Part shown: positions 27,107 to 34,963 of the stretch, piece by piece
How positions within the stretch are numbered: position 1 is the first letter of the stretch
Layout: each line of letters opens with the position of its first letter
Assembly (NCBI GenBank): GCA_020636005.1
Contig: JACJYR010000003.1
Span: forward strand, 62,001 to 126,000
Origin: Lewinellaceae bacterium
Lineage (GTDB): Bacteria > Bacteroidota > Bacteroidia > Chitinophagales > Saprospiraceae
Reading direction: 5' to 3'
DNA length: 64,000 nt
Notes under the pieces: generated by a model
The model's input: only the letters and a program-made list of their open reading frames with translations
Database searches by the model: none
What the model was told of the DNA's origin: nothing
Translations under genes and position numbers: made by a program

Positions 27107-28387
27107 ATGTCTATCCCAGTCCAACTCAACCTTAACGTCCGGGGCCTCCAGCCCTCCGCCACCCTGCGCATCAACGAGCGATGTGCGGAACTGGCCAGGG
27201 AGGGTCAGCAGGTTTTCCGCCTTGGCTTTGGGCAGTCTCCCTTCCCGGTGCCAGAAGCTGTGGTGGAAGCGCTCAAAAAACATGCGCACGAAAAAGATTA
27301 CCTCCCCGTGAAGGGCCTGCGGGTACTGCGGGAGGCCATCTCTTTTTTCCACAACCGCCATGCGGGCATCCACACCACAGGCGACGACGTGCTGGTGGGC
27401 CCTGGTTCCAAGGAGTTGATGTTCCTCCTGCAAATGGTGTATTACGGCGACCTGGTCATTCCCCGGCCCAGTTGGGTGTCCTATGCGCCGCAGGCCCGCA
27501 TTGCCTCCCGGCATGTGTATTGGCTGCCTACGAAGCAGGAAAACAGTTGGCTGCTGACGCCGGAAGATTTGGACAAGTTCTGCCAAAAAGACCCGACCCG
27601 GCCCCGCATACTCATCCTTAACTACCCAGCCAATCCCACCGGGGCAACCTATTCTGCCGGCAAACTGGAAAAAATGGCTGCGGTTGCCAGGCGGTACAAC
27701 GTAGTGGTGCTGTCCGACGAGATCTATGGCGAGGTGCACCATGAAGGGGCGCATGTTTCCATTTCCACCTATTACCCGGAGGGTACCATCATCAGCAGTG
27801 GCCTGAGCAAGTGGTGCGGGGCAGGCGGGTGGCGCCTCGGCACCTTTACCTTCCCGGCTGGGCTGCGCTGGCTGCTGGATGCTATGGCCGTGGCTGCCAG
27901 CGAAACGTTTACCTCCACCAGTACGCCTATACAATGGGCCGCCATCAAAGCTTTTCAAGGTGGGCCGGACATTGAGCATTATCTAAAACTGTCAAGGATG
28001 GTGCTGAAAAGGGTGGGCCAGGCGGTTTCCAGCATTTTGCACGAAAATAGCGTGGGACATGCAGCGCCCGAAGGAGGTTTTTACCTTTTTCCGGTGTTTG
28101 AGTTTTACCGTGAAAAGCTGGCAACGAGAGGCATAGAAACTTCAGAAGAATTCTGCAACAGGCTCCTGGATGAAACCGGGGTAGCCTTGCTGCCTTCAAG
28201 CGATTTTGGGTTCCCGGAAGAATTCCTGGGCGCCCGTTTGAGCTATGTAGATTTTGACGGGGCCAAAGCCCTGCACCTGGCTGGCGAACTGGAGGCCGGC
28301 CATGCGATTGGGAGCCTCGACCTGGCGGAAAAATTTGCCCCAAAAGTGATAAAAGGCGTTCAACGGATGGTGGAATGGTGCGCGTAA
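27107..28387 (+). CDS. PLP-dependent aminotransferase, class I/II
   Basis: I start at 27107 (MSIPVQLNLNVRGLQPS); the 54 bp upstream in frame are a G-poor leader. 426 residues, normal for fold-type I aminotransferases. Visible landmarks: LGFGQSPFPVPEAVVEAL near 40, the substrate/PLP region VGPGSKELMFLLQMVYYGD at about 105, NYPANPTGATYSAGKL around 180, SDEIYGEVHHEG around 210 (Asp and Tyr that contact PLP), and SSGLSKWCGAGGWRLG at about 237-252, where the Lys forms the Schiff base and the Arg binds phosphate. The substrate cannot be read from sequence; aspartate or aromatic aminotransferases are the nearest in motif layout. No biosynthetic neighbour helps. The stop codon is followed by the 18-mer AATGGTGAATGATTAATG that recurs in the nos operon. 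Confidence 0.9.
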   Translation: MSIPVQLNLNVRGLQPSATLRINERCAELAREGQQVFRLGFGQSPFPVPEAVVEALKKHAHEKDYLPVKGLRVLREAISFFHNRHAGIHTTGDDVLVGPGSKELMFLLQMVYYGDLVIPRPSWVSYAPQARIASRHVYWLPTKQENSWLLTPEDLDKFCQKDPTRPRILILNYPANPTGATYSAGKLEKMAAVARRYNVVVLSDEIYGEVHHEGAHVSISTYYPEGTIISSGLSKWCGAGGWRLGTFTFPAGLRWLLDAMAVAASETFTSTSTPIQWAAIKAFQGGPDIEHYLKLSRMVLKRVGQAVSSILHENSVGHAAPEGGFYLFPVFEFYREKLATRGIETSEEFCNRLLDETGVALLPSSDFGFPEEFLGARLSYVDFDGAKALHLAGELEAGHAIGSLDLAEKFAPKVIKGVQRMVEWCA

Positions 28388-28408
28388 ATAATGGTGAATG
28401 ATTAATGT

Positions 28409-28780
28409 GCGAATAACGGGTTCATTTTTAAAGTTTGTTGATTTTCAGGCGCTTAGAACATGGTGATTTTGTACTGCCGAAAATAAGTTTTTAATAAAAG
28501 GAACACAACGGTTTTTATTGAAACCTAAAATGTTGACGCAGCAACGAAACATGTTTTTTCGAAACACATAGGCACATTAGGACACATAGTTTTTGCAATA
28601 AAAAATTTTATTGCATAAAATTTTTTATAGGCTATGTGGTCTATGTTTCTATGTGTTTTGATTAAACAAGGGTTGCGGTTTCAATCAGCATTATTTACTT
28701 ATTTTCGGCGGTAGAAAATCACCATGTTCTCGTTTTACAATCCACTAAAAATAAGGAAATTAATATAACCCGTTATTCGC
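28409..28780. repeat. 372-bp giant foldback element
   Basis: The outer 14-mers GCGAATAACGGGTT (28409-28422) and AACCCGTTATTCGC (28767-28780) are exact complements. Further in, AGAACATGGTGATTTT and CCGAAAATAAG on the left face AAAATCACCATGTTCT and CTTATTTTCGG on the right, and the centre near 28605 has AAAAAATTTTATTGCA-type palindromes flanked by ACACATAG / CTATGTGT. The whole segment is one imperfect palindrome without an ORF. Direct repeats of AATGGTGAAT flank it at 28390 and 28784. I see a nonautonomous foldback (MITE-like) element or a very long RNA hairpin. Confidence 0.75.
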
Positions 28781-28838
28781 ATGAATGGTGAATAAACACA
28801 ACGTGCTTACAGCCAGCAATTTGTGCGAATACATTAGC

Positions 28839-28870
28839 TTTGATTAATTTAGATGAGCTATTTAACTTTG
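28839..28870 (+). promoter_or_regulatory. Promoter of the DUF1801 gene
   Basis: TTTG at 28839-28842 and TAACTTTG at 28863-28870 are 20 nt apart, a full consensus match. The start of transcription would fall near 28877, just where the tandem repeat leader begins. Confidence 0.7.
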
Positions 28871-28880
28871 GCCAAACCCT

Positions 28881-28970
28881 TCAACCTCAAACAACCTCAA
28901 ACAATCCCAAACAATCCCAAACAACCTCAAACAACCTCAAACAACCTCAAACAACCTCAAACAATCTCAA
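28881..28970 (+). repeat. Nine-copy 10-bp tandem repeat forming an mRNA leader
   Basis: Nine copies of a 10-mer, mostly ACAACCTCAA with ACAATCCCAA and ACAATCTCAA variants, in exact register from 28881. The stretch 28873-28985 contains no G on the coding strand. The repeat ends 15 nt before the ATG at 28986. No spacers, so this is not a CRISPR array. Confidence 0.92.
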
Positions 28971-28985
28971 ACAACTTTATTATTC

Positions 28986-29402
28986 ATGGCAGAAAACAAA
29001 ACCCAACCCACGAAGGTCAGTGTGGAATCCTTCCTCAACAGCATCGAAGACGAAACAAAACGCAACGATAGCTTCACGTTGCGGCAAATCATGCAAGACA
29101 TAACCGGCGAGCCAGCCGTGATGTGGGGCCCGAGCATTGTCGGTTTTGGAACCTATCACTACAAGTACGAGAGCGGGCGGGAAGGTGATTTTATGATCGT
29201 CGGCTTTTCACCCCGCAAACAAAACCTGACCCTCTACATCATGCCCGGTTTTGCCCGCTACGATGAATTGATGCAAAAACTCGGGAAATACAAAACCGGA
29301 AAATCCTGCCTGTATCTGAAAAGGCTGGAGGATGTGGATTTGGAGGTTTTGAAACAACTGATCGGTGAGTCGGTGAAGTATATGATGGAGAAGTATCACT
29401 AG
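28986..29402 (+). CDS. DUF1801 family protein
   Basis: 138 residues, no signal peptide, so cytoplasmic. The motif order MQDITGEPAVMWGPSIVGFG, YHYKYESGREGDFMIVGFS, RKQNLTLYIMPGF, GKYKTGKSCLYLKRLEDVD and a C-terminal IGESVKYMMEKY is that of DUF1801 (YdhG-like fold related to frataxin-like or SCP2-like small proteins). No enzymatic role is known to me. The gene stands alone, with a full-consensus promoter and a leader made of nine 10-mers. The start at 28986 is the only ATG that gives the complete domain. Confidence 0.88.
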   Translation: MAENKTQPTKVSVESFLNSIEDETKRNDSFTLRQIMQDITGEPAVMWGPSIVGFGTYHYKYESGREGDFMIVGFSPRKQNLTLYIMPGFARYDELMQKLGKYKTGKSCLYLKRLEDVDLEVLKQLIGESVKYMMEKYH

Positions 29403-29517
29403 AGCATTTTTGGGTTTTGAACAGAATGAACAGGAGATACCGGTAAGACCTGTTTCCCTTATTTTCACCAGGCGATTTTTTATTAATAATAGTCGTGCAA
29501 GTTATCTGTCCCCTCGC

Positions 29518-29525
29518 TACTTTTG
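29518..29525 (+). promoter_or_regulatory. Predicted -7 box of yebC
   Basis: TACTTTTG matches TAnnTTTG. A TTTG about 20 nt upstream is missing, so the call is moderate. Transcription near 29532 would give a leader of about 95 nt ending in the ATTCACTC repeats. Confidence 0.45.
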
Positions 29526-29575
29526 CACCCGTTTTTGAAAAAGAGCCCCACAGGCTGAATATGTCTGTTTAAATT

Positions 29576-29620
29576 ATTCACTCATTCACTCATTCACTCA
29601 TTCACTCATTCACTCATTCA
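29576..29620 (+). repeat. Five-copy 8-bp tandem repeat in the yebC leader
   Basis: Five exact copies of ATTCACTC (29576-29615) plus ATTCA, ending 5 nt before the ATG at 29626. The stretch has no G on the coding strand. It is of a different sequence from the leader repeat of the gene before, but has the same composition and position. Confidence 0.92.
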
Positions 29621-29625
29621 TTTCT

Positions 29626-30345
29626 ATGGGCAGAGCATTTGAATACCGCAAAGCAAGGAAAATGAAGCGCTGGTCGAACATGGCAAAAGTGTTCACCCGC
29701 GTCGGCAGGGAAATCGCCATTGCCGTGAAATCGGGCGGAACCGACCCTAACTACAACCCACGCCTGCGCATGGCCGTGCAGAATGCCAAGGCTGCCAACA
29801 TGCCGAAGGTTAACGTTGACAACGCCATCAAAAAGGCCTCCGCCAAGGATGCCGAGAACTACGAGGAAATCGTGTACGAAGGCTACGCTCCCCATGGCGT
29901 GGCCATCTTGGTGGAAACAGCCACGGACAACAGCACCCGCACCGTAGCCAATGTGCGCCACGTGTTCTCCAAATACGGCGGCTCGCTCGGAACCTCCGGT
30001 TCTGTGGAATATATGTTCGATCGCAAAGGGATATTCACTGTGGCCAAAGATGCCATCGGCGACAGGGACGAGTTTGAGCTGGAAATGATTGATGCCGGCC
30101 TGGAGGAAATCAAATACGACGAAGATAATCTGTTGCTGTACTGCAATTTCACCGATTACGGCTCTCTGCAAACCGCCCTCGACAAGAAAGGCATCGAAGT
30201 GGCGGAAGCCAAGCTGGACCGCATACCCAACCATTACAAAAACCTGACGGAAGAGGAAGTGGAAGATGTGATCAAGCTGATAGAAAAAATGGAAGAAGAA
30301 GATGACGTGCAGTATGTTTTTCACAACATGGACATGTCGGAGTGA
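29626..30345 (+). CDS. yebC: YebC/PmpR family regulator or translation factor
   Basis: 239 residues, the usual length for the family. It opens MGRAFEYRKARKMKRWSNMA, followed by KVFTRVGREIAIAVKSGG and NPRLRMAVQNAKAANMPK, the family's N-terminal helical domain. Domain 2 reads EIVYEGYAPHGVAILVE-like with DNSTRTVANVRHVFSKYGG and GTSGSVEYMFDRKG. Members have been described as DNA-binding regulators and more recently as factors that help ribosomes through proline stretches; which role applies here cannot be told from sequence. The many proline-poor repeat proteins nearby give no hint. The ATG follows the 8-bp tandem repeat leader directly. Confidence 0.95.
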   Translation: MGRAFEYRKARKMKRWSNMAKVFTRVGREIAIAVKSGGTDPNYNPRLRMAVQNAKAANMPKVNVDNAIKKASAKDAENYEEIVYEGYAPHGVAILVETATDNSTRTVANVRHVFSKYGGSLGTSGSVEYMFDRKGIFTVAKDAIGDRDEFELEMIDAGLEEIKYDEDNLLLYCNFTDYGSLQTALDKKGIEVAEAKLDRIPNHYKNLTEEEVEDVIKLIEKMEEEDDVQYVFHNMDMSE

Positions 30346-30602
30346 TCTTATTTTTCTCAAGGAAAACTCACAGCCAGGTTTCATGAAAAAGCAGATGGAA
30401 CACTTGTCCGCACCATCGAAGACGATGGGGCAGGAAGGCAGAAAGCAGCCCATAATGCCCCCAGGTGCGAATCGTCGGGGAGGCCAATTTCACTGGGAAA
30501 GCAACAAACGTACACGCAAGTACATACGGTGGTGTGAGAGGATGACAAAGATGAGCGTAAGAACTCATCTTTGTCTCCTACTTAATTTTACAGGCAGAAA
30601 AA

Positions 30603-31028
30603 TTAGCGGGTAAAAACTGCCTCCACGGCAAACCCAAAGATTTCACCTCTTAATTCCAGGCGATTGCTCGTCAATGAAACAATGGTGTAGGCAAGGCCTA
30701 AACCCGATTCAGTTACCGTCAAAGTTTTCTCGTCGGAAGAGAGTGCCCAGGTGCCGGTAGTGGTTTGCGGATCGGCTGGATCGCATTTGGTAGCCCCTTC
30801 ATCAAATTTGTAGGTACCCTCTTTTTCAAATGTTGTCTTGTCATCTTTGCTGCAGTCTTCGATGTCACTTTCGAGCGTGCCGTCACCGTCAATATCAGAA
30901 CGTGATTCTGAAAGTGTCCAGGTGCCACCAGTCAGTAAATCCGTGGCCGTTTCTTCATCGTCTTTGCTGCAGGAGTTGAGCGTGAGAAGGCCGCAGATGG
31001 CCAGAAAAAGAATACTGTTGATTTTCAT
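30603..31028 (-). CDS. Lipocalin-like lipoprotein
   Basis: 141 residues with a lipoprotein signal: MKINSILFLAICGLLTLNSC, the Cys at residue 20 in an L-N-S-C lipobox followed by SKDDEE. The mature part (TGGTWTLSESRSDIDGDGTL, TYKFDEGATKC, TTTGTWALSSDEKTLTVTES, SLTSNRLELRGEI) is an eight-strand beta pattern that matches the 'lipocalin-like' domain of small Bacteroidota lipoproteins. Two cysteines (in EDCSKDDK and TKCDPA) could pair. Ligand unknown. The acidic residues after the lipid Cys (DDEE) resemble lipoprotein export signals described in Bacteroidota, so surface exposure is possible. Transcribed leftwards, on its own, convergent with yebC. Confidence 0.85.
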   Translation of the reverse strand: MKINSILFLAICGLLTLNSCSKDDEETATDLLTGGTWTLSESRSDIDGDGTLESDIEDCSKDDKTTFEKEGTYKFDEGATKCDPADPQTTTGTWALSSDEKTLTVTESGLGLAYTIVSLTSNRLELRGEIFGFAVEAVFTR

Positions 31029-31454
31029 AAAATTGATAGTTTAATGTTTAAAAGATGATAAATTAAAAGTTAATGCAGGCTTTTTGAGGTAGCCTTTTGC
31101 CATGCTTCCTTCCTTAACGATTGTTCCGGCATTACGATGCCTCCAAAAAAAAAATTACCCGTTTTTAATCACTGCTGTAAAAACTGCTTTCCTGGCATCA
31201 CTTTGAAAGTTGATAGGCGATGAAAAGGGTTGCCACGACTTGACAAAGCCTTGCGGCCTCAACGCAAAGGGCAAGCCGGGCGGCAAGCAGTTGCCGCCCG
31301 GCTTGGATAAATAAAAAGGGAGACCTGATTTTATTGTCAACTGTTTAAGGAACGATGAAAAAATAACTTCGCTATTTTGATGTTGAAACCCAAGTACTGG
31401 AGGGTTTTTTAAAAATATTCCCGATTTAACATCGGGATTATTTTTCCTTCGATC
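31029..31454. other. Intergenic region with two hairpins
   Basis: No gene. A perfect 15-bp G/C-rich hairpin (CAAGCCGGGCGGCAA, loop GCAG) lies at 31272-31305; it lacks a T-run on either strand. A second one at 31419-31437 is the terminator of the gene to the right (own entry). The rest is A/T-rich without a clear promoter for the lipoprotein gene. Confidence 0.6.
31406..31437 (-). terminator. Intrinsic terminator of the PPC-repeat protein gene
   Basis: On the minus strand TCCCGAT-GTTAA-ATCGGGA (31419-31437) is followed by ATATTTTT. It lies 18 bp beyond the stop codon at 31455. Confidence 0.7.
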
Positions 31455-33053
31455 CTAAGGAAGTTGGCACGCTTCGATGGCAGCCAGAAAAATGGATCCC
31501 AACTCTACCGTGAAACCGGCTTCGAGGGTATTGGAATCTCCTGCCTTAAAAGTGACGTCCGATCCGGCTGCCACGGTGCCTGCCGAGTTAATCGTATCGG
31601 CCGATTTGTAAATATTGGAGGGAATTGGGTTGGAATTCAACATTAAATTGGTGGAACACAAAGTGGTACCGGTGCATGGTCCGGAAATGGACAAGCCTAC
31701 ACTGGAGGTGTAGTATCCGCTATCATCTGAAATAATAAAGGTATATTCACCCGTAATTGGAACAATAAAATCATTGATCATGGCCACACCGCTGCTTGCA
31801 ATCGTGGAGGCGACCAAATTGCCACACGGATCAAAAATTTCAATAACTTCATCAAAAGAAGAGGACTGGGCATTCGCAATGATATCAATGGTGTTGCCCG
31901 CCGTTGCAAAAAAGGAAAACGATTCCATCTCGGCCTGGTTGTTTAATTGAATGGTCAGGCTGTCGCCGCAGGAAATGGATTGGGTACATGCGGCTGCATT
32001 CAGTTTTTGAAATGAAATCCCAACCGATGAAGTATAACCACCAATGACATCGCTGAGCAATAAGATATGGTCACCAGTTGTAGCGGCTTCATAATTGTCA
32101 ATTTCGGCTACGCCATCGCCATCCTTTACTGCTGTTGCCACCAACATGCCAGCGGGATTGTACAGTTGAAGTTGGGTCGTAATATTCGAGGATGACCCAC
32201 GGGCCTTGAAGCGCATTTTATCCCCACTGTTCAGCATGAGCGAAAAGGCTTTTATATCGGCCAGTTGGCCGATGGAAACTGTCTGGTCATCGCCGCAGCC
32301 AAGTGGTTGGGCACAGGAAGGATCATTTAATTTTTGAAATGAAATACCCACAGTGCTCGTATAGTACCCGTTTTCTTCCAGTATTACCAGGATGTAATCA
32401 CCGGTCATATTTGCAACATAGTTGTCAATCAAGGCCAGGCCATTTACATTTTCTACCGCCGAAGTTGCCAGCGCTCCAAGCGGGTTGTACAGTTGAATTT
32501 TGGTTAAAAAAGCACCGGTTGTTGGACGTGCCTGGATCCGCAGTTTGTCGCCATTGTTGATGGCCAGGGAAAAAGATTCCATACCCGCCAGGTGGTTTAT
32601 CGAAACGGTGAGATCATTCCCGCAGGGCAACGCCTGGGTATAGGCGGCATTGTTGAGAATTTGCAGGGACAGTCCATAATTGCCCGTATCATCGCCCAAG
32701 TCGTCGGCTGCTACAATTGTGTAAGTGCCGGTTTCGGTCAGGGTGACATTGATTTCGGAAAGGCCCCCTGCACAACTGGATGAAACGACCGCATTCGAGG
32801 GGTTTTTCAAGGTGAGGCAAGCCTCGAAACTTGAAGAAATTCCTCTCATTCGGATAATAATCTTGTCGCCACTTGTCCCAGAGAAGGTATAGGTGTCTTC
32901 CTCACCCAATACCAGGATGGATGAGGTGAGATCATCGCCATAATTGATGGGGTTGGAAAAAGCTTTGGGCAGTGGCAGCAGGAAAACAAATGCCAGCGGG
33001 ATTAGCATTTGCCACCAATTGCTTTGATTTGAAAGGAGGGTTAAGTTTTCCAT
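31455..33053 (-). CDS. Secreted protein with four PPC-like repeats
   Basis: I start at 33053 (MENLTLLSNQSNWWQMLIPL) because the signal segment (LIPLAFVFLLPLPKAFS) follows; the frame stays open 34 codons further without a plausible leader. 532 residues. Four domains of about 105 residues have the same plan: a C-G-D/N-D-L/Q start, a SF-S/T-x-x-x-x-G-D-K-x-R/I strand pair, a LYNPLGALATSAVEN or LYNPAGMLVATAVKD strand, and an ending GDYILVI or GDHILLL. That is the pre-peptidase C-terminal (PPC) type beta-sandwich. The last 70 residues (NIYKSADTINSAGTVAAGSD, VTFKAGDSNTLEAGFTVE, FLAAIEAC) are the short terminal module often labelled '3-coathanger stack'. There is no protease domain, so a carbohydrate- or surface-binding role is likely. 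Confidence 0.85.
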   Translation of the reverse strand: MENLTLLSNQSNWWQMLIPLAFVFLLPLPKAFSNPINYGDDLTSSILVLGEEDTYTFSGTSGDKIIIRMRGISSSFEACLTLKNPSNAVVSSSCAGGLSEINVTLTETGTYTIVAADDLGDDTGNYGLSLQILNNAAYTQALPCGNDLTVSINHLAGMESFSLAINNGDKLRIQARPTTGAFLTKIQLYNPLGALATSAVENVNGLALIDNYVANMTGDYILVILEENGYYTSTVGISFQKLNDPSCAQPLGCGDDQTVSIGQLADIKAFSLMLNSGDKMRFKARGSSSNITTQLQLYNPAGMLVATAVKDGDGVAEIDNYEAATTGDHILLLSDVIGGYTSSVGISFQKLNAAACTQSISCGDSLTIQLNNQAEMESFSFFATAGNTIDIIANAQSSSFDEVIEIFDPCGNLVASTIASSGVAMINDFIVPITGEYTFIISDDSGYYTSSVGLSISGPCTGTTLCSTNLMLNSNPIPSNIYKSADTINSAGTVAAGSDVTFKAGDSNTLEAGFTVELGSIFLAAIEACQLP

Positions 33054-33154
33054 ATTGGTAAGTATTTTAAGAGTGAATAATCTTATAGTAAGTAGTGTGG
33101 CTTTTGAAAAACAAGGTACCCATAAAATTAAAAAAAAATGCCCGGCCTGTTTCA

Positions 33155-33260
33155 TTTATAGACAATCGTCATTAAAAGTCATTGGTCATTGAAGTCATTT
33201 TATTGAAAGTCAGTGACTTAGAATTTTGTCCCAATCAATTTTAAATGTGACTATCTATAA
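33155..33260. repeat. MITE-like dispersed repeat, copy 2
   Basis: Second copy of the 105-bp element seen at 17994-18099, same orientation. It begins TTTATAGACAATCGTC and ends TGTGACTATCTATAA, so the ends are imperfect inverted repeats. It lies about 100 bp upstream of the PPC-repeat protein's start. The remainder of the 33054-33533 gap holds a 7-bp stem hairpin at 33346-33371 and the repeat at 33375. Confidence 0.7.
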
Positions 33261-33374
33261 GAAGGCGGGCTGAATTATTCGAGTCATTTGGTGTAGTTTG
33301 AAATTGCTGAATTAGACGTTTGAAATCGAAGACTCACGTCCGTAAATTGTAGGTTTTCAACCATCTACAATAGT

Positions 33375-33431
33375 GGACAACAAAGTCAAACCATTTTTCA
33401 ACTATGTCGAACCATTTCAAACTATTACTTA
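33375..33431 (+). repeat. Dispersed 57-bp intergenic repeat, copy 1
   Basis: Contains ACAAAGTCAAACCATTTTTC and GTCGAACCATTTCAAACTA. The same sequence recurs inverted at 43923-43978 with a handful of differences. Both copies lie just beyond the 3' end of a gene (rtcB and typA). Confidence 0.65.
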
Positions 33432-33533
33432 TCCCGGTGCATAGGATTACTTTTTGAGTTTCAACCTCCAAGGCATTTTGCAACTTTATCGATTTTGGCA
33501 ATAGTCCCACCGCTTCCATTTCTCTCGAGTCCA

Positions 33534-34934
33534 TCATTGGTCCATCCTGACAATCTTTGGGGAAAAAGTACCCAACACCTCCACCAGGTCTTTTTGGAAG
33601 GCCATTACCTCATGGATGTTCTTGTAGGCCATCGGGGCCTCGTCGAGTCCGCCGCCGATGAGTTCGACGCCGTGTTCCTTCAACACTTTTTTCAGTTCAT
33701 GCTGTGTGGTGGAGTTGCGGGCCTTCGTCCTCGACATCACCCGGCCTGCACCATGAGAGGCGGAGTTGATCGCCGTGGCCGAGCCTTTACCCCGCACGAT
33801 AAACCCATCGTGTATCATGGAACCGGGGATGATGCCGAGCACGCCCTTGCCCGCTGGGGTGGCCCCCTTGCGGTGAACGATTACCTCCTGTCCGTTGGCC
33901 AGTTGTTCCTTCCAGGCGAAGTTGTGGTGGTTCTCCACCATGGCCAGGGGCTGCTCTCCCAGGGCCTTGGCCATGCGGGCATGGATGTGGTGGTGGCAGG
34001 CAGAGGCATAGTCGCCGGCCAGGTTCATAGCCAGCCAGTATTCCTGGCCCTCCTGCGTGTCGAGGCCGAGCCAGGCGAGGTGTTTGGCGGCTTTGGGCAG
34101 GGGGCAGTTTTTCATGGCCAGGTTGGTGTAGTGTTTTGCGATGGTAGCGCCCAGGTTGCGGGAGCCGGAGTGGGAGAGCAAAGCCATGTAATGGCCCTTG
34201 GCGAGGGGCAGCTTGGGGTCTTGTTCCAATATTTCCACCAGGCCAAACTCCACGAAATGGTTGCCCGAGCCAGAGGAACCAATCTGGCGGAAAGCCTTGT
34301 CTTTCAGCGATCGCACCACTTCCAACTCCCTAAACTCGGGGCGTTCAAAGATGGGATCGTCCATCGGTTTGCGTTGCTCGCCGTAGCCAAAAGCGGTATT
34401 TTCCTGTAAAATAAGGCTGAGCCGGGAGCGGTTTTTTTCCAGAAAATCCGCTGGCAAGGGGAATACGGAAAGGCACATCCGGCACCCGATGTCCACCCCT
34501 ACACCGTAAGGGATGACGGCATTGTCCGTGGCCAGTACGCCGCCGATCGGCAGGCCATAGCCGGAGTGGGCGTCGGGCATCAGGGCGGCCGCTGCGGCCA
34601 CGGGCAGGCGGGCGGCCATGTCCATTTGTTCCAATGCGCCCTGTTCGATGGCGTCCGGCCCGTAAACTTTGTATGGGATGCCCTGCATGTTGATGGGGAT
34701 TTCCGGCAGGCTCTCTTTTTCCTTTTCCACGAGTTCTGCGGTGATGCGGCCGAGGGCTTCGTCATCGGCAAAGTCTTCCGGGTTGTCCAGCACAGCTTTC
34801 AGCAGGGCCATCACTTTTTCTTTTTTCTCTTTCTTAAAATGCTGGTGCACGACGTTGATGGCCATGCCAATGGCCCGGCCTTCGGGGTAGCCTAGTTTGA
34901 GGAGTTCTTTGCCGGAGATTTTGAGTTTAGCCAT
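33534..34934 (-). CDS. rtcB: RNA-splicing ligase RtcB
   Basis: I start at 34934 (MAKLKISGKELLKLGYPEGR); the 12 codons upstream in frame translate the leader repeat and are not protein. 466 residues. RtcB joins RNA 2',3'-cyclic phosphate or 3'-phosphate ends to 5'-OH ends using GTP and Mn2+. Metal-binding and guanylylation motifs are all visible: MPDAHSGYGLPIGGV (119-133), GVDIGCRM (146-153), SGSGNHFVEFG (221-231), SHSGSRNLGATI (254-265), HHNFAWKEQ (336-344), HRKGATPAGKG (354-364) and SASHGAGR (391-398), whose His394 takes the GMP. No archease (RtcB helper) gene is adjacent. An insertion sequence sits 29 bp upstream of the ATG, inside a tandem repeat leader, so expression from the original promoter may be lost or changed. 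Confidence 0.95.
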   Translation of the reverse strand: MAKLKISGKELLKLGYPEGRAIGMAINVVHQHFKKEKKEKVMALLKAVLDNPEDFADDEALGRITAELVEKEKESLPEIPINMQGIPYKVYGPDAIEQGALEQMDMAARLPVAAAAALMPDAHSGYGLPIGGVLATDNAVIPYGVGVDIGCRMCLSVFPLPADFLEKNRSRLSLILQENTAFGYGEQRKPMDDPIFERPEFRELEVVRSLKDKAFRQIGSSGSGNHFVEFGLVEILEQDPKLPLAKGHYMALLSHSGSRNLGATIAKHYTNLAMKNCPLPKAAKHLAWLGLDTQEGQEYWLAMNLAGDYASACHHHIHARMAKALGEQPLAMVENHHNFAWKEQLANGQEVIVHRKGATPAGKGVLGIIPGSMIHDGFIVRGKGSATAINSASHGAGRVMSRTKARNSTTQHELKKVLKEHGVELIGGGLDEAPMAYKNIHEVMAFQKDLVEVLGTFSPKIVRMDQ

Positions 34935-34963
34935 TTTTGGAGTGGTTTGAGGTTGTTTGAGGT

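Noticed and set aside
30302..30613. Plus-strand frame of 103 codons after yebC
   Set aside because: Overlaps the yebC end, has no motif, and runs into the convergent lipoprotein gene.
33495..34409. Plus-strand open frame of 304 codons opposite rtcB
   Set aside because: All RtcB catalytic motifs are on the minus strand; the plus frame has none.
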